A stretch of 5,051 bases of DNA from Bacteroidales bacterium. GTDB lineage: Bacteria > Bacteroidota > Bacteroidia > Bacteroidales > UBA4181. A model generated the notes under the pieces. The model worked only from the letters and a program-made list of their open reading frames with translations, ran no database searches and had not been told where the DNA came from. Shown piece after piece: positions 1 through 4,274 of this stretch (positions within the stretch are counted from its first letter, which is position 1; every line of letters begins with the position of its first letter). The stretch spans positions 1-5,051 of the forward strand of contig JAISDP010000006.1 in the NCBI GenBank assembly GCA_031264715.1, given 5' to 3'. The position numbers and the translations under genes were made by a program.

Positions 1-114
1 CGCCAACAGCAGGAAAGAGATGATGAATATCCCCGTGGCAAACAGCACAATGCTAAGGGTGGCCGTCAATGGTTTTGCTCTGATATTCCTGATGCTGATG
101 CGAAAAATGTTCAT
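1..114 (-). CDS. ABC transporter permease, FtsX/MacB-like, N-terminus only
   Basis: Only the first 38 codons are in the window; the reading frame runs off at base 1. The start is ATG at 114-112, whose ATGA overlaps the TGA stop of the DUF3307 gene, indicating translational coupling. The visible protein begins MNIFRISIRNIRAKPL, a short basic amphipathic stretch, followed by a hydrophobic segment from about residue 17 to 38. This arrangement, a cytoplasmic basic lead-in followed by the first transmembrane helix, is typical of FtsX/MacB/LolC-type permeases in Bacteroidota. Such permeases work in the inner membrane with a LolD/MacB-type ATPase, and one is encoded at 1664-2293 in the same orientation, so the two probably form one transporter. 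Substrate cannot be inferred; the family includes lipoprotein, peptide and lipid exporters. The family call rests on 38 residues, so it is likely but not certain. Confidence 0.72.
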   Translation of the reverse strand, partial: MNIFRISIRNIRAKPLTATLSIVLFATGIFIISFLLLA

Positions 115-815
115 ACGGTGTATCTACAAAAAATTCCTAATAAAATGGCGATTCCGAAACTCAGCAGGGTGCCGATCAACAGGTATTCTGTGCGTGCCGT
201 GGCTGTATCGCGGAATCGCAACAGGGATTTGGCGGCAATGATAAACCCTACCGCCGCAAATTGATCAATCAAAATCAATGCCAGCGAAATGATCCGTTCC
301 AAGACGCCGATCAATTTTCCGGCGTTCATCAGTTCGTTTTTGTCGGCTGGCTCCGAAACCGGTATTTCAAAGGTTTTCAATACTTCCCTGATAACGATAT
401 TGGCAGGTTTGACGCAGAATAAGAAAGAAAATACGATCCATACCTGCTGCGAACCGATTTCGAACGGGAAAGTTATGGTCTGTGTTTCGGAAAACCAATA
501 AACTACCGCTACGACGGTTAATAAATGAAACGACTGATCGATAAAGAAAATTGCGTATGGCAGTTTTTCCCGGCGGGATAGAATACCTTTCAGCATGTCG
601 AAGAAAAAGTGAAGCACAGCAATAACCAGCGCAGCACACCAGAATGATGTCTGCATCGAACAAAGCCACGATAAAACGAACACAATGACGAAATGGAGCA
701 AATGCTCCGTCGAGTACAATGTTTCGTCTTTCCTGTTGCACCATCGCTGCGGCTGGAAGGTGAAATCGGCCAAAACATGGGCGATCAGTTGCAATATCAA
801 TAAGGTAACGAACAT
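111..815 (-). CDS. DUF3307 family integral membrane protein
   Basis: A 234-residue polytopic membrane protein of unknown function. It matches my memory of the DUF3307 family: an N-terminal QLIAHVLADF helix, HLLHF, LHFFFDMLK, FFIDQSFHLL and the signature GKLIGVLERII at residues 166-176. I see about six hydrophobic segments, around residues 3-17, 40-53, 58-73, 95-108, 125-135 and 170-195, with another at 208-230. Polar residues recur in or beside these helices with i to i+4 spacing: His13/Asp17, His69/Asp73 and Asp93/His97, plus His38/His41. This suggests a metal site, though no enzymatic activity is established to my knowledge. The ATG at 815 is 11 nt after the SatD stop, and the stop overlaps the permease ATG, so it belongs to a SatD-DUF3307-permease transcript. 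SatD and DUF3307 recur as neighbours in other genomes, as I recall. Family assignment is fairly secure; function is not. Confidence 0.85.
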   Translation of the reverse strand: MFVTLLILQLIAHVLADFTFQPQRWCNRKDETLYSTEHLLHFVIVFVLSWLCSMQTSFWCAALVIAVLHFFFDMLKGILSRREKLPYAIFFIDQSFHLLTVVAVVYWFSETQTITFPFEIGSQQVWIVFSFLFCVKPANIVIREVLKTFEIPVSEPADKNELMNAGKLIGVLERIISLALILIDQFAAVGFIIAAKSLLRFRDTATARTEYLLIGTLLSFGIAILLGIFCRYTV

Positions 816-826
816 TTTTGCCGGTT

Positions 827-1513
827 TTAGACGATGGTTTGTTCAAAATACTTGATAACGCTTTCGATGGCATTCCATCCTGCTGTTGTGGAATGTTGGT
901 TGATGGTCGACTGGCTCTTTTTCAGGATGTTTTTGATTTCCTCTTCCGTTTTTCCGAGCAGTTTGTAATAAATGATCTCACTTTGCAGACGGGTCATTTT
1001 CGAAAATAGCACATCCAGCAGGCTGCAAAACGGGCCGAGACAATCGTCCCAATCTTTGCGGTTGCTTTTGAAGAACAGCGAGTTCTTGATCACTACCCGT
1101 TCCTTTCCGTAAGAGGATAACCCGCTAATGGCCCTCCCCGAAAAATATATCGCTTCTCCGTCCAGGATACCTTTCTTGGGATCGAAAACAGTTAATTCGC
1201 CGACACCGATGGCAGCTCTTACACCATAAGTCTTGAAATTTTTCAGATACGATTTGTTTTTCCCGTCCTTGATGTCCATGGATTTAATGTAAGCTTTAAG
1301 CAACAAGGCGATTCGCAAAGCGTTTTTTGTCCGTTTTAGTGCACATTCAATGTAATCGCCTTTGATTATCCGTCCATAAAAACCGTCATTCTTGAACGTT
1401 TTACGCAGAACCGACAAAAAAAAGGTCAATTGTTTTTCCAAGAACAAACGATGTTCTACTTCCAACGAAGTAGAAGAAATAATGTCTGCCGATATGGTTG
1501 CCCTATTTTTCAT
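827..1513 (-). CDS. SatD family protein with cyclase-like N-terminus and C-terminal HTH
   Basis: A 228-residue soluble protein with no signal peptide or membrane helix. It resembles the SatD family, named after a Streptococcus mutans acid-tolerance operon gene. Residues 5-130 contain, in order, ISADIISSTS (Asp10), GRIIKGDYIECAL (Asp53), RAAIGVGELTV (99-109) and DGEAIYFSGRA (118-128, Arg127). The order and spacing mirror class III nucleotide cyclases, with some catalytic positions changed (see findings). Residues 174-224 form a helix-turn-helix resembling LuxR or sigma region 4: LQSEIIYYKLL, then EEEIKNILKKSQSTINQH. It is therefore probably a regulator, possibly ligand-sensing and DNA-binding. 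The ATG at 1513 lies just before the first conserved strand and almost directly downstream of a promoter, so it is preferred. It is AT-rich (38% GC in two sampled 60-base lines) and rich in Lys, Asn and Ile compared with its neighbours, hinting at separate ancestry. A run of eight T lies in codons 31-33. Family call good; function inferred. Confidence 0.8.
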   Translation of the reverse strand: MKNRATISADIISSTSLEVEHRLFLEKQLTFFLSVLRKTFKNDGFYGRIIKGDYIECALKRTKNALRIALLLKAYIKSMDIKDGKNKSYLKNFKTYGVRAAIGVGELTVFDPKKGILDGEAIYFSGRAISGLSSYGKERVVIKNSLFFKSNRKDWDDCLGPFCSLLDVLFSKMTRLQSEIIYYKLLGKTEEEIKNILKKSQSTINQHSTTAGWNAIESVIKYFEQTIV

Positions 1514-1518
1514 CCACG

Positions 1519-1526
1519 CAAAGATA
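1519..1526 (-). promoter_or_regulatory. Candidate -7 promoter element for satD-DUF3307-permease
   Basis: On the minus strand the sequence reads TATCTTTG, an exact match to the Bacteroidota -7 consensus TAnnTTTG. The predicted transcription start is about 4 nt further on, near 1515, only about 2 nt before the ATG at 1513. The transcript would then be leaderless or nearly so. No TTTG is visible about 20 nt upstream where the -33 element should be; a TATCGG palindrome occupies that place, which suggests an activator-dependent or operator-overlapped promoter. If instead the start codon were downstream, the conserved ISADII strand would be lost, so I keep ATG 1513. Confidence 0.55.
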
Positions 1527-1538
1527 ATTAAAATTTTC

Positions 1539-1558
1539 TATCGGTTCTGAAGCCGATA
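1539..1558. promoter_or_regulatory. Operator-like palindrome 1 (TATCGG-N8-CCGATA)
   Basis: The plus strand reads TATCGGTTCTGAAGCCGATA, with perfect 6-bp arms and an 8-bp spacer. Relative to the predicted start near 1515 it covers about -24 to -43, overlapping the missing -33 box of the SatD promoter. Size and symmetry fit a dimeric helix-turn-helix regulator site. The protein that binds is unknown; SatD itself carries an HTH and is a candidate by position. An RNA stem-loop role is possible but there is no T-run after it. Confidence 0.6.
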
Positions 1559-1567
1559 AATGATAAT

Positions 1568-1587
1568 TATCGGTTCCATAGCCGATA
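1568..1587. promoter_or_regulatory. Operator-like palindrome 2 (TATCGG-N8-CCGATA)
   Basis: The plus strand reads TATCGGTTCCATAGCCGATA, the same arms as palindrome 1. Extended by AAT on the right, the two units agree at 20 of 23 positions and differ only in the three central bases. Centre-to-centre distance is 29 bp. It covers about -53 to -72 from the predicted SatD transcript start. Conservation of asymmetric spacer bases (TTC...AG) as well as the arms suggests a duplicated binding site rather than chance. Confidence 0.6.
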
Positions 1588-1604
1588 AATTTATATTTTA
1601 TATC

Positions 1605-1634
1605 ATTAAATACTTTATTATTAAATACTTATAT
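1605..1634. repeat. AT-rich short tandem repeat, 15-bp period
   Basis: The 11-mer ATTAAATACTT occurs at 1605-1615 and 1620-1630, giving a 15-bp period. It lies in the AT-rich gap between the ABC ATPase and SatD. No gene, strong GC hairpin or terminator with a T-run is visible in this part of the gap. It may act as an AT-rich upstream element for the SatD promoter, or may be simple sequence drift. Confidence 0.6.
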
Positions 1635-1680
1635 AAATAAGTCATTTCAATTTTATAAATAAGTCATTTCAATTTTATAA
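1632..1680. repeat. 22-bp tandem duplication covering the ABC ATPase stop codon
   Basis: A 22-bp unit (1632-1653) is repeated exactly at 1654-1675, with a further 5 matching bases (1676-1680). The second unit on the plus strand contains the TGA stop of the ABC ATPase (1664-1666) and its last codons. The duplication is therefore out of frame with the gene but harmless, because the stop in the copy nearest the gene is used. It sits exactly at the junction between the ATPase and the SatD module. Confidence 0.9.
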
Positions 1681-2293
1681 CATTCTGAAAAACAGATGTA
1701 AGTCGTTTATCGTGTGTTACCACGATCAATGCAGCGGCTGTGCTTTCTGCCTGCTTTTTCAGCAATGCAACCACTTCCGCACAATTGTCATCATCGAGGC
1801 TCGAAGTAGGTTCATCGGCCAGGATCACCGAAGGCCGGTTGATGAGCGCCCGTGCAATCGACAAACGTTGTAATTCGCCTTGACTCAGTTCATTGGGCCT
1901 TGATGCATATTTCTCGCCGATATTCAACTGTTCCAAAAGATTCCGGACTTGTTCCGCATCCTCGTCCAAGCGATTCAGGTATCGCGCCACCAGGACATTC
2001 TCGGCAACGGTGAGCGACTGTATGAAATGCGGTACCTGGAACACAATGCCGATTTCCGTTCCGCGCAACCGGTCGACCTGCGAAGGAGTCATGGCCGTGA
2101 TGTCGGTATCGCCGATTTGAACGTAACCTTTGGCGGGTCGCAGCAAGCCGGCCATAAGGTGCAACAGGGTTGTTTTGCCGCAGCCCGACGGTCCCATGAT
2201 CAACCAATGTTCACCCTTTTTGCAGGTAATATCGGGAAACCGGAAACTATTGGCCACATTGTAAGTAAATTCAATATTGCGGGTTGATAACAT
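1664..2293 (-). CDS. ABC transporter ATP-binding protein, LolD/MacB/FtsE type
   Basis: A 209-residue single-domain ABC ATPase with every core motif. It has Walker A GPSGCGKT (34-41), Q-loop Gln86 in GIVFQ, signature LSQGE (136-140, a variant of LSGGQ), Walker B VILADE (156-161), D-loop SLD (165-167) and H-loop His194 in VVTHD. Length and the QVPHFIQSLTVAENV region fit the LolD/MacB/FtsE subgroup, which energises FtsX-like permeases in lipoprotein release, peptide or lipid export. The likely partner permease begins at 114. I chose ATG at 2293 because the 19-residue upstream extension begins with GTG, overlaps the radical SAM gene, and looks unlike the family; MLSTRNIEFTY is a normal beginning. 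It lies 32 bp after the radical SAM stop, with a purine stretch (GAAAG) just before the ATG. Unusually, the partner is 1.55 kb away. Substrate unknown. Confidence 0.92.
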   Translation of the reverse strand: MLSTRNIEFTYNVANSFRFPDITCKKGEHWLIMGPSGCGKTTLLHLMAGLLRPAKGYVQIGDTDITAMTPSQVDRLRGTEIGIVFQVPHFIQSLTVAENVLVARYLNRLDEDAEQVRNLLEQLNIGEKYASRPNELSQGELQRLSIARALINRPSVILADEPTSSLDDDNCAEVVALLKKQAESTAAALIVVTHDKRLTSVFQNVIKLK

Positions 2294-2314
2294 CTTTCGA
2301 TTTTCAATAAGATG

Positions 2315-2322
2315 CAAATTTA
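2315..2322 (-). promoter_or_regulatory. Candidate -7 promoter element for the ABC ATPase
   Basis: The minus strand reads TAAATTTG, matching TAnnTTTG, in the 32-bp gap after the radical SAM gene. The predicted start near 2311 leaves a leader of about 18 nt before ATG 2293. A weak TTG at 2341-2339 lies 16 nt upstream, shorter than the usual 19-21 nt spacing to the -33 element. In AT-rich sequence this 8-mer can occur by chance, so this is a modest call. Confidence 0.4.
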
Positions 2323-2325
2323 TGC

Positions 2326-3336
2326 TTATTTTTCCGTGCAATTCCTGCACATGTTATAATTTTTCCTGTTATGAAGAATGTTTTGCCGGAATTGCATGTA
2401 CCTTTTGTTTTTCCAGATATAGGGCAATGGTTGGGAATCAACATTCCCCATGGTTGCCGCAGCATCCTTATCGAAACAGCAGGGAACCACATTGCCCGCG
2501 GCTGTGATCACCGTCCCGTTCCACAGGCGGAAACAGCGGTTGGGCAATTTGCTTTTGATCTCATAGCGACCATCGCCGGTTTTGCGATAACGCGAATAGC
2601 GGTCGATTTCCGTCATTAGCGGATTGCCGTTTTCAAAATCGTATAACTGTGCTGTTTTGATTTCTACCTTGTCGGCGCCGGCAGTCATAGCAAAAACCTG
2701 CACATCGTTCAATTGATGCTGGTTGCTGCGGAATACGATGAACTGCACAATGATGAAAGGAGTAGCGCTTTTGAGCCGTTTGCGCCAGCGGCGGAGGTTG
2801 GCAATGCCTTCGAGTACTTTTTCCAACTGTCCTTTCCGGCGGTATGCTTCGTATGTTTCCTGCGTGATGCCGTCCATGGAAATGATGATGCGGTGCAGTC
2901 CCGAACGTACGGTTTGTTCGGCATAACTGTCATTGATGAGTTGTGCATTGGTGGAGATGGCTGTGTATACGCCCCGTTGCACGGACATTTGTATCAGGGT
3001 GAATATCTTGCGGTGCAGGTAAGGCTCGCCTTGAAAGTACAGCATCAGGTATGCCAGGGTTGGGGCGGTTTCGTTGAGGATTTTGTCGAATAACCCGGCA
3101 TCGAGGCTTCGCTTGGGACGGGTCAGCAGCCCGGTTCCGGCCGGACATTCCGGACATGACAGGTTGCAGAAATCGACCGGCTCCACGGATATGCTGTATG
3201 GGTTTCCCCAAACTACAGGCTTCTTCCGCAACAGCGATATGCCGTACGATAATTGTATCCTGAGAATATTCATGATTTTCCCGGCGCTCAGCGTGCGCAG
3301 AAACTGCCAGACATCCGATAGATATGGAGACTTCAA
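2326..3336 (-). CDS. Radical SAM/SPASM domain protein
   Basis: A 336-residue radical SAM enzyme. CNLSCPEC gives the CxxxCxxC cluster ligands Cys57, Cys61 and Cys64, which hold the SAM-cleaving [4Fe-4S]. YFQGEPYLH (100-108) supplies the GE motif that contacts SAM, and STNAQL (128-133) and ISMDG (152-156) are the next barrel strands. The C-terminal SPASM/Twitch part has CFRLWNGTV (Cys268), GNVVPCCFDKD (Cys286/Cys287), GNV, and a final CRNC (Cys330, Cys333), enough for an auxiliary cluster. Relatives mature peptides or modify other substrates; the substrate here is unknown and I see no precursor-peptide gene nearby. The start is TTG at 3336, overlapping the miaA stop; no ATG or GTG lies between the in-frame stop at 3375-3373 and this TTG. 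Met22 (ATG at 3273) is the alternative, but residues 5-21 resemble the lead-in I recall from this family. It is probably co-transcribed with miaA. Confidence 0.88.
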   Translation of the reverse strand: MKSPYLSDVWQFLRTLSAGKIMNILRIQLSYGISLLRKKPVVWGNPYSISVEPVDFCNLSCPECPAGTGLLTRPKRSLDAGLFDKILNETAPTLAYLMLYFQGEPYLHRKIFTLIQMSVQRGVYTAISTNAQLINDSYAEQTVRSGLHRIIISMDGITQETYEAYRRKGQLEKVLEGIANLRRWRKRLKSATPFIIVQFIVFRSNQHQLNDVQVFAMTAGADKVEIKTAQLYDFENGNPLMTEIDRYSRYRKTGDGRYEIKSKLPNRCFRLWNGTVITAAGNVVPCCFDKDAAATMGNVDSQPLPYIWKNKRYMQFRQNILHNRKNYNMCRNCTEK

Positions 3337-3372
3337 ATTTTGAACGATTGAATCTTCAACTTTGAATCGATT
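3331..3372. repeat. Degenerate TTCAA/TTGAA tandem repeat at the miaA/radical SAM junction
   Basis: Two imperfect copies with a 23-bp period start CTTCAA at 3331 and 3354, and both run through TTTGAA to CGATT (ends 3349 and 3372). Each contains a small inverted repeat, TTCAAATTTTGAA in the first and TTCAACTTTGAA in the second. Similar TTCAA/TTGAA runs are common between genes in Bacteroidales genomes, as I recall. Here the repeat is coding: it supplies about the last 13 residues of MiaA (DSKLKIQSFKI) and the TTG start of the radical SAM gene. Confidence 0.65.
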
Positions 3373-4271
3373 TCATGCAGTTTTTCTTCCATCGGCATGT
3401 ACCCGTCCAACCACCAAATTGTAGCGCCGTTGCGTTCCATGCGCCGGAACCACGTCATTTGCCGTTTGGCAAACTGGTGAATGGCCGTGTTGAGTTGTTC
3501 GAACATTTGCGTATAATCCAGCTCGCGCGCTAGATATTTCGCCAGGAACTTGTATTCGAGGCCGTAATATTCCATTTGTTCGGGGGTAAGCCCTTTGTCA
3601 AGCAGGCTTTGCGCTTCTTCTATCATACCTTCGTCCAAGCGTTGCCGCAGGCGTTGGGTGATCCGCCGCCGCCGCGATTCGCGGTCATATTTAACGCCGA
3701 TAAACAAAGGATGTATTTCCGGGTAATTGTTGTCCTCCTGTGGATGCACTGCCTGGTACATGGCAATCTCAATGGCGCGTACCATCCGTTTGCGGGTATC
3801 GGTATCCGAACTGTTGTGCAAGGTTTTCAGCGAGGCAAGCAACACCGCCAGTTCCCCGTCTGTTTTTGTTTCCAGTTCCTTGCGTAATTCCCCGTTCGCG
3901 GGTACTTGTATCAGTCGGTAACCGTTGACGGCAGCTTCGATATACATGCCCGAACCACCGCAAAGCACCGGCGTTTTGCCACGATTGAGGATGTCGGTAT
4001 ATGCCCGGAGGAAATCTTTCTGATATTCGTATACATTGTAGTGGTCGCCCGGTTCGGCAATATCAATGCAATGGCAGGCTATTGGCCGGCTGTCGACTGT
4101 GTAATCGGCATAATCCTTACCTGTACCGATGGTCATGCCGCGATACACCTGCCGTGAGTCGGCGCTGATGATTTCACCGTCGTTGCGATGCGCCCAGTGC
4201 GCCGCTACCGAAGTTTTGCCCCCTGCGGTGGGACCTAATATCACCAAAAGGTTGTAAGGATCAATATTCAT
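3333..4271 (-). CDS. miaA: tRNA dimethylallyltransferase (MiaA)
   Basis: A 312-residue cytoplasmic enzyme of the MiaA family. MiaA transfers a dimethylallyl group from dimethylallyl diphosphate to N6 of adenosine 37 in tRNAs that read codons starting with U. Visible motifs are P-loop GPTAGGKT (13-20, usual form GPTASGKT), DSRQVYRGMTIGT (38-50), CGGSGMY (104-110), RKRMVRAIEI (160-169) and AKRQMTWFRR (268-277). The sequence departs from typical bacterial MiaA at IGTGKDYADY, where TAKP is usual, and at GLEYKFL, where IGYKE is usual. This fits a divergent version I associate with Bacteroidota, some of which carry two miaA genes. ATG at 4271 is 3 nt after the epimerase stop, indicating an operon. 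The C-terminal tail is built from a short DNA repeat, making the protein slightly longer than usual. It might modify a different tRNA subset; the core family call is firm. Confidence 0.9.
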   Translation of the reverse strand: MNIDPYNLLVILGPTAGGKTSVAAHWAHRNDGEIISADSRQVYRGMTIGTGKDYADYTVDSRPIACHCIDIAEPGDHYNVYEYQKDFLRAYTDILNRGKTPVLCGGSGMYIEAAVNGYRLIQVPANGELRKELETKTDGELAVLLASLKTLHNSSDTDTRKRMVRAIEIAMYQAVHPQEDNNYPEIHPLFIGVKYDRESRRRRITQRLRQRLDEGMIEEAQSLLDKGLTPEQMEYYGLEYKFLAKYLARELDYTQMFEQLNTAIHQFAKRQMTWFRRMERNGATIWWLDGYMPMEEKLHEIDSKLKIQSFKI

Positions 4272-4274
4272 TGG

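Noticed and set aside
367..873. A 168-codon minus-strand open frame overlapping SatD and DUF3307
   Set aside because: It is the same strand in another frame, spans two convincing genes, and lacks hydrophobic or domain patterning.
1539..1587. The TATCGG palindromes as a transcription terminator for the ABC ATPase
   Set aside because: The stems have only three G:C pairs each, there is no following T-run, and they lie over 70 bp past the stop, overlapping the next promoter; operators fit better.
1590..1680. CRISPR array or transposon ends in the repeated AT-rich gap
   Set aside because: There are only two copies of each short unit, no spacers, no inverted terminal repeats and no transposase or integrase.
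1949..2287. A 112-codon plus-strand open frame
   Set aside because: It lies wholly opposite the ABC ATPase, which has all expected motifs, and is explained by its codon use.
2294..2350. A 19-residue N-terminal extension of the ABC ATPase from GTG 2350
   Set aside because: It overlaps the radical SAM stop region and is not family-like; ATG 2293 gives a normal N-terminus.
2713..3093. A 126-codon plus-strand open frame
   Set aside because: It is antisense to the radical SAM gene, whose conserved motifs fix the minus strand as coding; it shows no recognisable domain and is a shadow.
2326..3336. Radical SAM gene next to miaA as MiaB (tRNA methylthiotransferase)
   Set aside because: MiaB has an extra N-terminal cluster domain and a C-terminal TRAM domain; this protein has neither and ends in a SPASM-type Cys region.
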